NCBI RefSeq assembly: GCF_004216895.1
Contig: NZ_SGXE01000001.1
Span: 124,001-188,000 of the forward strand
From: Aquimarina brevivitae
GTDB taxonomy: Bacteria; Bacteroidota; Bacteroidia; Flavobacteriales; Flavobacteriaceae
DNA length: 64,000 nucleotides
Direction of reading: 5' to 3'
The position numbers and the translations under genes were made by a program. Below the pieces are notes generated by a model. It ran no database searches, was not told the DNA's origin, and worked only from the letters and a program-made list of their open reading frames with translations. Shown one piece after another: positions 24,440 through 32,315 of this stretch. Position 1 is the stretch's first letter, and the number at the start of each line of letters is the position of its first letter.

Positions 24440-25477
24440 TTAATTTTCTGACATTTCACCCCTAATTGGGGACTCAAAGATCGTTTTAAACACTTTTATG
24501 GGTAATTTTTCCCCTAACAAGTACATTAATTTGGTGACTGCAGCCTCAGTGGTAATATCCTTTCCGGAAATCACTCCTGCTCTTTTTAACGCTACGCTAG
24601 TGCTATATTTACCCATTTCTACACTCCCAGCGGCGCACTGTGTTACATTCACGACTGGTATTTTTTTAGCTTGTAGTTCTTTTAGAATATCCAAAAACCA
24701 TTTTTTAGTCGAAGTATTACCTGCTCCATAGGTTTCTAAGATTACGCCTTGTAATTCCGTCGCTGATACCATGGCCTTCACTATTGCTTCATTAATACCT
24801 GGAAAAAGTTTAATTACAATAATATTATTATCAAAATGGGTATGGTATACCATCCTCTTTCTTCGGTTCACATTGCGCAACGCCATCTTGTTTACCTTTA
24901 AATGAACCCCAGATTCCACTAATGGTGGATAATTAAAGGATTTAAATGCCTGAAAATGCTCTGCATTTATCTTGGTAGTTCGGTTGGCTCTTAATAGCTT
25001 ATATTCAAAATACAAACCTACTTCCGTGATGACAGCCTTTCCTTTTTCTTGAAGCGCAGCTATCTGTACTGCAGTGATTAAATTTTCTTTGGCGTCTGTC
25101 CTTAAATCTCCAATAGGGAGTTGAGAACCGGTAAATATGATGGGCTTGTTTAAATTTTCAAACATAAAACTAATCGCAGAAGCGGTATAAGACATCGTAT
25201 CGCTACCATGCAAGACCACAAATCCATCATAATCCTCATAATGATCATTAATGATATCCCCTAACTCTACCCATCTGTCGACATCCATATCCGAAGAATC
25301 AATGGGCTGCTTAAAACTTTTGGTATCAATAGTACAGTCTAGCTGTTTTAACTCAGGAATATTTTGTAATAATTCTTTAAAATTAAAAGCAACTAAAGCC
25401 CCTGTTTCAAAATCTTTAATCATACCGATAGTACCACCGGTATAAATCAATAATATAGAAGGAGAAGAAGTATTCAT
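24440..25477 (-). CDS. ansA: Type I L-asparaginase
   Basis: 345 residues with no signal peptide, so cytoplasmic. First catalytic motif ILLIYTGGTIGM (Thr about 14-16), second motif VVLHGSDTMSYTASAISF (Thr-Asp dyad of HGTDT, here HGSDT), and Lys in the downstream GSQLPI region. Size and motifs match the cytoplasmic type I enzymes that hydrolyse L-asparagine to aspartate and ammonia. It is followed by tatD in the same direction at 50 bases, a common flavobacterial pair. Confidence 0.9.
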   Translation of the reverse strand: MNTSSPSILLIYTGGTIGMIKDFETGALVAFNFKELLQNIPELKQLDCTIDTKSFKQPIDSSDMDVDRWVELGDIINDHYEDYDGFVVLHGSDTMSYTASAISFMFENLNKPIIFTGSQLPIGDLRTDAKENLITAVQIAALQEKGKAVITEVGLYFEYKLLRANRTTKINAEHFQAFKSFNYPPLVESGVHLKVNKMALRNVNRRKRMVYHTHFDNNIIVIKLFPGINEAIVKAMVSATELQGVILETYGAGNTSTKKWFLDILKELQAKKIPVVNVTQCAAGSVEMGKYSTSVALKRAGVISGKDITTEAAVTKLMYLLGEKLPIKVFKTIFESPIRGEMSEN

Positions 25478-25527
25478 ATGATTAGTTGTTATGAATCACT
25501 TTATTAGTACTCGTTACACTGAAATAA

Positions 25528-26316
25528 TTACCTACCAAAGACATCAATAGAGTTCTGCGTTGTTATTGCCGCGATTTCTTCCTGTTGAAGCCCATAGATT
25601 TCAGCTAGCTTTTTAACCACATTAGTAAGGTATAGGCTTTCATTTCGCTTTCCTCGATAAGGTACAGGAGCTAAATACGGTGCATCCGTTTCTAAAACAA
25701 TATTCTTCAGATCAATCTGATCTAAAAATTGATTTATCTTACCATTCTTAAAGGTGGCCACTCCACCAATACCTAATTTCATATTGAAATCAATAGCTTT
25801 ATGAGCTTGTTCTAAATTACCGGTAAAACAGTGGAATATCCCAAATAATTTCTCGTCATTTTCCTGTTCTAAAATCTCAAAGATTTCGTCAAAAGCCTCC
25901 CGACAATGGATTGCTATAGGCAATTCATATTGCTTCGCCATTTGTATTTGTCGTACAAAGGCATCTTGCTGTTGTTTTAAGAAGGACTTATCCCAATACA
26001 AATCTATGCCGATTTCTCCTACTGCGTAAAACTTCTTAGAAGTAGAGATTTGTTGTCGTTTTTCCAATTCTTCAGCTACGTGGGCGAGCTCCTCTTCATA
26101 GTTTTCTTTCACATGAGTTGGATGCAATCCCATCATTAAAAAAACATGGGCTGGATATTGCTCCTCAATAGCATACATGGCATTGGTATAACTAGAGTCA
26201 ATAGCAGGGACAAAAAAACGTTGAACTCCAGCATCCAAAGCTCTTTTCATCATTTCATCACGATCCTCATCAAATGCTTCGCTATATAAATGTGTATGGG
26301 TATCCGTTAAATTCAT
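25528..26316 (-). CDS. tatD: TatD-family metal-dependent DNase
   Basis: 262 residues, full length. Metal ligands of the TatD barrel are present: DTHTHLYSEAF, VGEIGIDLYW (Glu), IHCREAFDE (His), FHCFTGN (His) and LETDAPYLAP (Asp). TatD proteins act as 3'-5' exonucleases on DNA or RNA ends or as deoxyribonuclease in repair. Transcribed toward ansA. Confidence 0.9.
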   Translation of the reverse strand: MNLTDTHTHLYSEAFDEDRDEMMKRALDAGVQRFFVPAIDSSYTNAMYAIEEQYPAHVFLMMGLHPTHVKENYEEELAHVAEELEKRQQISTSKKFYAVGEIGIDLYWDKSFLKQQQDAFVRQIQMAKQYELPIAIHCREAFDEIFEILEQENDEKLFGIFHCFTGNLEQAHKAIDFNMKLGIGGVATFKNGKINQFLDQIDLKNIVLETDAPYLAPVPYRGKRNESLYLTNVVKKLAEIYGLQQEEIAAITTQNSIDVFGR

Positions 26317-26400
26317 CAGGCAAAAGTACTAAAGAATTTTTACCAAACCCACTCTTATCGGTTTCGAAACAGATCCTATCTTATAATAAAGTAAAACCCA

Positions 26401-27138
26401 TTACAATTCATCTAACAATTGTTGCGCCTGTTCATAATCTTCTGCTTCTTTTGGAATAGCTTGTAATACAGCTTTACACGCTTCAAACTTCTTTTGTTTC
26501 AAAAGATTTAAGGCTTCAAACCACATTGCACGGTATTTAAAGATAGAACTGCCGTTTTTTAATTCCATGAAAATGTCTGAAGCTTCATTATACTTGTTTT
26601 GCTCTAACAAACTTAGTCCATAATAGAATTGCAACTCTGAATTAGCTTTGTCTGTGTGTAACAACGTACTCAATAGGATTTCTGCTGCTTTATAATTTTG
26701 TTGATTGAAAGCCTGTTCTGCTTCTTTTATTGTTCCTTGTTCGGCACTTCTTTGCGTAAGACTTAACTGAGGTATTGCAGCAAAATCTGCATAGGACGGA
26801 TTGGTTGGGTAAAAGAAATAAGTTCCTAGTAATATTGCCACACAAGCCGCTGCAGCATAAGCCCAATTAGGCAATTTAATAACTTTAGTTTTGTGCTCTT
26901 GCTTGTTGGTTTTAAAATAGGTATCACTTACCCGATCTAAGGTGTTTTTTAATTCCTGTTCTTCTGTTGAGGTATTAAATGTGGCATCAAGGTAATCGTG
27001 CAATGCCGTGTATGTATCAAACTCTTCTTTAAGTTCGGCATCAGACATCAATAAGTCTGAAAACTTTTGACGCTCCTCTTGCGATAAGATGTCATTGCAA
27101 TACGAATCAAACAGTAAATATTTCTCTTCCGGGGTCAT
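26401..27138 (-). CDS. Putative membrane anti-sigma factor with periplasmic TPR domain
   Basis: 245 residues. Residues 1-85 form a small acidic helical domain (LFDSYCNDILSQEERQKFSD, then DAELKEEFDTYTALHDYL) of the type found at the N-termini of Bacteroidetes anti-sigma proteins. One membrane helix follows (NWAYAAAACVAILLGTYFF, about 91-110), and then a C-terminal TPR domain (about 130-245: EAEQAFNQQNYKAAEILLST, SELQFYYGLSLLEQNKYNEA, RAMWFEALNLLKQKKFEACK). The start codon overlaps the sigma-factor stop (ATGA), so the two are made together. By topology the head faces the cytoplasm and the TPR the periplasm. Anti-sigma function is inferred from order, overlap and architecture. Confidence 0.7.
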   Translation of the reverse strand: MTPEEKYLLFDSYCNDILSQEERQKFSDLLMSDAELKEEFDTYTALHDYLDATFNTSTEEQELKNTLDRVSDTYFKTNKQEHKTKVIKLPNWAYAAAACVAILLGTYFFYPTNPSYADFAAIPQLSLTQRSAEQGTIKEAEQAFNQQNYKAAEILLSTLLHTDKANSELQFYYGLSLLEQNKYNEASDIFMELKNGSSIFKYRAMWFEALNLLKQKKFEACKAVLQAIPKEAEDYEQAQQLLDEL

Positions 27139-27722
27139 AGCATTTTCTTTATGTATTCAAATCTAGGAGAGCTTCTAACCAATTCTGTTAGTTTGCCTAT
27201 GCATAAGGATTTCTTTTTACGAACATATCCATAAGATTGTCCTAATTGCTTGGCTACTTCTTCCATAGATTTAACAGTAAACGTTAATTTTAATAGTTCT
27301 TTACAGGCGTTCCCTAATTGATCAAACATGGCTTTAAAAAGATCATTTTTAGCTTCAAAAAGTGCTGTTTCTTCCATCAGGTCTAAACTTCCATCATCTT
27401 TAGATACAACCTCTTCATTAATTGTTACCCCTTTATTGGAGGTTTTGTGGATTTGATTTATCCACTTGCGTTTACATAAAAGAAAAAAATAAGCATCAAA
27501 AGGACACGTTAACCCAAAACCTTTTTCCTTTGCCTGTTTATAGATTACAACTAACACTTCTTGAATAATGTCCTGAGCTCGGGCTTCATCCCCACTATTC
27601 TTTTTAATATACCCTATCACCTTTGGCGCAAACTTTTCGTAAATCTCAGTAATGAGTCGAGTGTCATTGTGTACGAGCGCGTCAATATATTTTTGATCTG
27701 AATGAAGATCCTTTTGTTTCAT
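27135..27722 (-). CDS. ECF-type RNA polymerase sigma factor
   Basis: 195 residues. Region 2 is seen in LITEIYEKFAPKVIGYIKKN and DEARAQDIIQEVLVVIYKQA (-10 recognition and core binding). Region 4 is seen in LGNACKELLKLTFTVKSMEE followed by VAKQLGQSYGYVRKKKSLCI (helix-turn-helix for the -35). Region 3 is missing, as in group 4 (ECF) factors. It is overlapped by the putative anti-sigma gene. Two divergent or nearby genes (27826, 29007) share a promoter-like motif unlike the housekeeping consensus, the probable targets of this factor. Confidence 0.85.
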   Translation of the reverse strand: MKQKDLHSDQKYIDALVHNDTRLITEIYEKFAPKVIGYIKKNSGDEARAQDIIQEVLVVIYKQAKEKGFGLTCPFDAYFFLLCKRKWINQIHKTSNKGVTINEEVVSKDDGSLDLMEETALFEAKNDLFKAMFDQLGNACKELLKLTFTVKSMEEVAKQLGQSYGYVRKKKSLCIGKLTELVRSSPRFEYIKKML

Positions 27723-27767
27723 AAATACGGCATTATTGCATCTAATTTAAAAAAAGTTTGAGAGCAA

Positions 27768-27806
27768 AGGGTAACAAAAAAGCAATTGGTCTGATATAAG
27801 GGTGTA
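27768..27806 (+). promoter_or_regulatory. Putative ECF sigma promoter, site A
   Basis: AGGGTAACAA at 27768-27777, 15 bases, then GATATAAG-G-GTGTA ending at 27806. Site B (28941-28979) has the same two blocks at the same spacing. The GTAAC block resembles the AAC-containing -35 elements of ECF promoters. It lies just upstream of the 27826 gene. Confidence 0.65.
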
Positions 27807-27825
27807 AATGAAAAATTTAAACACA

Positions 27826-28863
27826 ATGAAAACAAAAATTGAAACACATGTAATTTTGAATAAAAGTAGAATTACTACCGCTAAAATCTTAAGTAACATT
27901 TTTATGACCCTGTTAATCGTCTTACTAGTAAGCTGTAAATCCGATGATGATACGCAGCCATTTGAAGAGTCATTTGACGGAGAAGCGTTACAACAAGCTA
28001 TACAAGAGGCTAGAGCTGAAAACGTGCAAAGTTTTGCGATCACAGCAGAAACAGGTGGTGAAGTTCAAGGAGAAGAAGGTACCATATTAAGTTTTGGCCC
28101 GAATGCTTTTGAAGATCAAAATGGTAACCCTGTCACCGGATCGGTAACTATAGAACTCCTAGAAGTATATGACAAATCAAAAATGGTACTTGCTAAATTG
28201 CCTACTAACGGTAAAAGACCTGATGGTACCGTAGAAACCTTAAAATCCGGAGGAGAATTTTTCATCAATGCTACACAAGCTGGTGAAAATTTGACCCTTG
28301 CAACCAATTTTATGCTCTTTGCGCCTGCAGCTGAATTTGATGAAGGTATGCAATTATTTAATGGAGTAGCAAATGACTGCCCAGAACCTGATGTAGCCTG
28401 TGATGTTGTTTGGGAAGAAGAAGAACAAGGCGGGCTAGAACCTATGCAGCGCGAGGGTCCTGACGGTCAGGGCGTATCTGGTTATGGTGGATTTCTAAGT
28501 AATTTTGGTTGGACAAACATCGATAGATGGTTTAGTGATCCAAGACCTAAAACTACACTTTATGTTAATGTGCCAGAAGGTTTTGATGACACCAATTGTA
28601 ATGTATACGTATCTTATGACGGAGAACCAACTGCATTAGCTTTATTAGATATCTACAACACCGAAACCGAATTATTCTCGGAACATTATGGTCAAATACC
28701 GATTGGGTTAGAGGTGCACATCATTTTTGTTTCTATTCAGGATGATCAATATGTATATGCAATTCAACCCACTACTATCGAGGAAGATCATACTGAAGTT
28801 ATCACAGAAACTTCTACAGCAACCGAAGCCGAGTTGGTCGCATTAATTAATGACCTTCCTTAA
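27826..28863 (+). CDS. Lipoprotein of the putative sigma regulon
   Basis: 345 residues from the ATG at 27826. A first ATG at 27808 lies only 2 bases after promoter site A, so it would have practically no leader; the second ATG fits better. Lipobox LLIVLLVSCKSDDD. The region after about residue 75 (TILSFGPNAFEDQNGNPVTG SV split here, then ELLEVYDKSKMVLAKLPTNG) resembles a small beta-sandwich anchor domain. Cys pairs (DCPEPDVACDVV) lie mid-protein. The protein is predicted to be surface- or outer-membrane-attached. No enzymatic motif seen. Confidence 0.7.
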   Translation: MKTKIETHVILNKSRITTAKILSNIFMTLLIVLLVSCKSDDDTQPFEESFDGEALQQAIQEARAENVQSFAITAETGGEVQGEEGTILSFGPNAFEDQNGNPVTGSVTIELLEVYDKSKMVLAKLPTNGKRPDGTVETLKSGGEFFINATQAGENLTLATNFMLFAPAAEFDEGMQLFNGVANDCPEPDVACDVVWEEEEQGGLEPMQREGPDGQGVSGYGGFLSNFGWTNIDRWFSDPRPKTTLYVNVPEGFDDTNCNVYVSYDGEPTALALLDIYNTETELFSEHYGQIPIGLEVHIIFVSIQDDQYVYAIQPTTIEEDHTEVITETSTATEAELVALINDLP

Positions 28864-28903
28864 TCTAAGTTATTACCAAAGCCGTTCACAGCTACTAATT
28901 TTT

Positions 28904-28933
28904 AAATCCGGAAAATTTTTTCCGGATTTTTTT
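28904..28933 (+). terminator. Terminator after the 27826 lipoprotein gene
   Basis: AAATCCGGAAAA / TTTTCCGGATTT (12 bp) followed by T4G. It separates this gene from promoter site B eight bases downstream. Confidence 0.8.
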
Positions 28934-28940
28934 GTCTTCT

Positions 28941-28979
28941 AGGGTAACAACTTATGATGTGTTATGATATAAGAGTGTA
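28941..28979 (+). promoter_or_regulatory. Putative ECF sigma promoter, site B
   Basis: AGGGTAACAA at 28941-28950, 15 bases, then GATATAAG-A-GTGTA ending at 28979, 27 bases before the ATG at 29007. Apart from the R position the two blocks are identical to site A, while the 15-base spacers differ, as expected for a promoter rather than a copied repeat. Confidence 0.65.
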
Positions 28980-29006
28980 TTACAAAAACTTAATTCATTT
29001 TCAAAC

Positions 29007-30236
29007 ATGTCAACAAAAGCAAAAAATAGTACATCACCGAACAATAGTAGGTCTGTACAACATCTAATTTCTAGAATTTTAGTAAGCGGTATAATCGTTT
29101 TAAGTATCCTAGGTTGTGAACAAGACAATGCTATAACCGATTTACAAACGAACACTCCGATTTTTGACCTTGATCTTTTTGAACAAAACATCATTGACTA
29201 TATCAATGCTGGAGGGGACACACCCGTTGGTTGGGCATACACCATTAGTAAAGACGGTAACTTATCGAGATCAAATGCGTTTGGTAAAGCAAGAACAGCA
29301 GCAGATGGAACTTTAAATTTTACACCACAAAAGGAAATCAATGTTGCCAGCGTATCTAAATTTTATACCGCTATTGCAGCTATGCAATTACTTGAAGCCA
29401 ACAATTTGACTATAGAGGATAAAATTAATACCTGGCTGCCTGATACATGGGTCAAGGGTCCTGGTGTGTCTGAGTTAACTTTTAAAGACCTACTGAAACA
29501 CGAATCGGGTTTGCAAAGCACTAATACCAATTTTGATACCACACTGGGGTATGAAGGCTTGCAAAATTGTATACAAACCGGAGTTGTCAACTCAACTACC
29601 AGAAATTACCTCAACGTTAATTTTGCATTGTTTAGGGTATTGATCCCATCCTTGTGGAGTAATCTCGAAGGAAGTCCTGCTATTGATATTGAAAATGATG
29701 CCAACACTCAGTTTATGTATTTGCTTTATATGCAGCAACATGTCTTTGATCCACTATCGTTACCATTAGTCGGGTGTGTCCCAGAAGATAGAGAAACCGC
29801 TACACTATATTATAATGTTAATAACCCAAACAATGGGGGTAATGGTCAATATTATGGCAGCTGGAATAACAAATCTGGTGGTGGAGGCTATTTTATGACA
29901 ACAATGGAGATGGCCAAAGTGAATGCTTATTTTGAACACACCGAAGTATTAGTTTCTAATGAACAAAAAGCTATTATGAAACTACATCGGTTGGGTATGG
30001 ATACTGCAGATCCTATTGATGAAATCCACGGTAATTATTATAGTAAAGCGGGCAGTATTGGAACTTCAAATGACCCTACAACCTCGCAAGGTGTACAAAC
30101 ACAAATCGTTATGTTTCCTTTCAACGGAATTGATTGCGTAGTAGTTATGAATTCACAAGGGGTTACCTTGCAAGGTACCATCAGTCTTCGGCAAATGATT
30201 TACAATGCCTACAATAATGCTTGGGTACAACCCTAA
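29007..30236 (+). CDS. Serine hydrolase lipoprotein (beta-lactamase / penicillin-binding fold)
   Basis: 409 residues. Lipobox region VLSILGCEQ (Cys about 37) after a somewhat long charged N-terminus. The class C beta-lactamase-like fold is recognised by the S-x-x-K motif (NVASVSKFYTAIAAMQLLEA), the following KDLLKHESGL (typical of this family: LLTHTSGL) and a Y-x-N motif (RNYLNVNFAL). The HxG triad is not clear. Probably a cell-envelope D-aminopeptidase/carboxypeptidase-like enzyme or esterase exposed outside the inner membrane. Promoter site B lies directly upstream. Confidence 0.78.
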   Translation: MSTKAKNSTSPNNSRSVQHLISRILVSGIIVLSILGCEQDNAITDLQTNTPIFDLDLFEQNIIDYINAGGDTPVGWAYTISKDGNLSRSNAFGKARTAADGTLNFTPQKEINVASVSKFYTAIAAMQLLEANNLTIEDKINTWLPDTWVKGPGVSELTFKDLLKHESGLQSTNTNFDTTLGYEGLQNCIQTGVVNSTTRNYLNVNFALFRVLIPSLWSNLEGSPAIDIENDANTQFMYLLYMQQHVFDPLSLPLVGCVPEDRETATLYYNVNNPNNGGNGQYYGSWNNKSGGGGYFMTTMEMAKVNAYFEHTEVLVSNEQKAIMKLHRLGMDTADPIDEIHGNYYSKAGSIGTSNDPTTSQGVQTQIVMFPFNGIDCVVVMNSQGVTLQGTISLRQMIYNAYNNAWVQP

Positions 30237-30251
30237 TGACCTACTAATAGG

Positions 30252-30294
30252 ATAAAGCTTTCCGAAGGAAATTGCTGCGGAAAGCTTTATTTGT
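30252..30294 (+). terminator. Terminator-like hairpin after the serine hydrolase gene
   Basis: ATAAAGCTTTCCG / CGGAAAGCTTTAT, 13 bp perfect, loop of 13, followed by TTTG. Confidence 0.7.
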
Positions 30295-30332
30295 AAACAA
30301 ATATTTATATTTAAAGTATTCAAACACAATTC

Positions 30333-32315
30333 ATGAGGGGCAGATTCATTTACATAGCGCTAGTAATTTTTTTTACAAAATCTATTTTTGGTCAGGATAT
30401 GGAAAGGGATTCCATCCCCAGAATTGCACCGATAAGCTATGATATTGAAGGCAATCGAGTCCGATTTAACGCTACCATGCCTGCACTTCATCAAATCGCA
30501 GGTGCACCAAAAGCTTTTTACACCTATTATTGGGAATTTGGAGATGGTGATTACAGCCAAAAAGAAAAACCAGAACATCAATATACACAGCCTGGGAATT
30601 ATACGGCTCAACTTTGGGCCACCAATAATTATGACAACGGACCTCCACCAGCTAGCAGACCCGTTTCAGTAAAGGTGTCAAGTACCATAGATGAAGCCTC
30701 GCTAGACACCTCATCATTATTTGAAGAAGATGAACATTTAATGATTAAAACGAATAGGGACCCAGTGCCTAATCAAGAATTAGTGTTAATTACCGCTTAC
30801 AAGAATACCCAAAATTATGTAAGTAACGGTAAACTATATTTATTTTATAATGATACTAAGTTTAAAGATAACAACTTTACACTTGAAGATACTAGAATGT
30901 ATCATGGAGAGAAAATAGTTCCCTTAGAAAATTTAGCAATTCAATTAGAGCCAAACCATACAAATAGTTATTTAGCCAGCACTACGGAAACGTCGAATAC
31001 TATACGAAATCTTATTCTTCAGGATAGTACCAAAAGAACAAATCTACCCTTGACCTTAGAAGATTCGAAGGCACAATATCGAAATTATCAGGTGGTTGAA
31101 TTTTATGATATGCAACCGGGAGAAGAACGGAATATCTTTAGAACTTTAAAAACGACCCCTGAAATGCTTAAAGATACCAGTGCGATCGTTACCCTGAGGA
31201 GTATTTATGTGCCCGATGATAATTATGATAATCATACCGTAAAAGAAACGGAGATGGAGATTGTAACCTCTCACGATCCCAATAAAATGTCATCCAACGG
31301 ATGGCTTATGAATTATAGGCTTGTACGGTTTAAACGTTTAAAATTTAAAATTCGGTTTCAGAACAACGGAGAAGGACCCGCAAATACGATACGATTAGAA
31401 ACGGATGTCCCTGAAATGTTTGATAAATCTACCTTAAATATTGAAGGTATCTATCCAGATTGCCCCATTTGCCCAAAAAACAAAGAAGTAAATTATAGCT
31501 GTTTGGATACTGTACTTCAAAAAGATAAAATAATTTTTAAGTTTAACAGGATTTACCTACCCGGAAGCCAACAAAAAAATGTAGCAGAAATCGACTCTAC
31601 AAAAGGGTTTGTAAAGTACTCCCTAAAGTTTGGTGAGAATTTTCACAAAAAGAAAACCAAAAGCAGAACAGCCATCTATTTTGATAAAAACGAACCGATT
31701 ATCACCAATTATGCAGTGACTCGCTTTATGCCAGGTATCTCTATTGGAGCTAAAGCCGGGTATAGTTGGTCCCCTGATCTTGATAATTCGCGCGAATATT
31801 TTGTGGGCACTACCCTATCCCCTTTTAAATCCTATCGAGCCTATTATCAGGCAGAACTTATGGCATCATTAGCTAATTACGACCAAACCCGTAGGTACGA
31901 AGAGCGTACCATTAATGCAGATGGTTCAGAAAATATAGTGCGATTTACGGAATCCAATAGTTATACTACCACTACATTATATGCTGTTCCTGGATCTATA
32001 CGGTATAACGTTTCGAATTATTTTGCCATAGGTAGCGGCATACAGGCAAAAATTGATTTGACCAGCAAAAATGAACAACAAACCATTGGAGAAGGGTTCT
32101 TTCTGGATGTTGATGGGCAGCTGAATCCTAATCCAGACCTCAACCAATCCAGCAGTGCCACGATAGAAGAAAGTTTTATTAATTTTCAAACCGGGGTTTT
32201 TGTTGGTTTCAATGTGGGTACAATAAGAATTGGACCAAGTTTTGGAGCCCGATACATTCACTATTTTGATTCGCCGCATTCACAAATTCAACTGTATGGG
32301 ATTTGGAAATTTTAA
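30333..32315 (+). CDS. Exported PKD-domain protein with C-terminal barrel-like region
   Basis: 660 residues. Signal peptide (FIYIALVIFFTKSIFGQ), PKD domain at about 40-115 (YYWEFGDGDYSQKE, YTQPGNYTAQLWATNN), a middle region with the SHDPNKM motif common in Bacteroidetes surface proteins (about 312-318; IRFQNNGEGPANTIRLETDV follows), and a C-terminal part (about 470-660) of amphipathic strands ending in IQLYGIWKF, which suggests an outer-membrane barrel. No T9SS sorting signal. The stop overlaps the TPR-CHAT gene start by 20 bases, so the two are co-translated. It could be the outer-membrane sensor or partner of the protease. Confidence 0.65.
   Translation: MRGRFIYIALVIFFTKSIFGQDMERDSIPRIAPISYDIEGNRVRFNATMPALHQIAGAPKAFYTYYWEFGDGDYSQKEKPEHQYTQPGNYTAQLWATNNYDNGPPPASRPVSVKVSSTIDEASLDTSSLFEEDEHLMIKTNRDPVPNQELVLITAYKNTQNYVSNGKLYLFYNDTKFKDNNFTLEDTRMYHGEKIVPLENLAIQLEPNHTNSYLASTTETSNTIRNLILQDSTKRTNLPLTLEDSKAQYRNYQVVEFYDMQPGEERNIFRTLKTTPEMLKDTSAIVTLRSIYVPDDNYDNHTVKETEMEIVTSHDPNKMSSNGWLMNYRLVRFKRLKFKIRFQNNGEGPANTIRLETDVPEMFDKSTLNIEGIYPDCPICPKNKEVNYSCLDTVLQKDKIIFKFNRIYLPGSQQKNVAEIDSTKGFVKYSLKFGENFHKKKTKSRTAIYFDKNEPIITNYAVTRFMPGISIGAKAGYSWSPDLDNSREYFVGTTLSPFKSYRAYYQAELMASLANYDQTRRYEERTINADGSENIVRFTESNSYTTTTLYAVPGSIRYNVSNYFAIGSGIQAKIDLTSKNEQQTIGEGFFLDVDGQLNPNPDLNQSSSATIEESFINFQTGVFVGFNVGTIRIGPSFGARYIHYFDSPHSQIQLYGIWKF

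Noticed and set aside
32230-32295. Earlier start for the TPR-CHAT gene
   Set aside because: It overlaps the preceding gene by 86 bases and would bury the signal peptide that begins at 32296.
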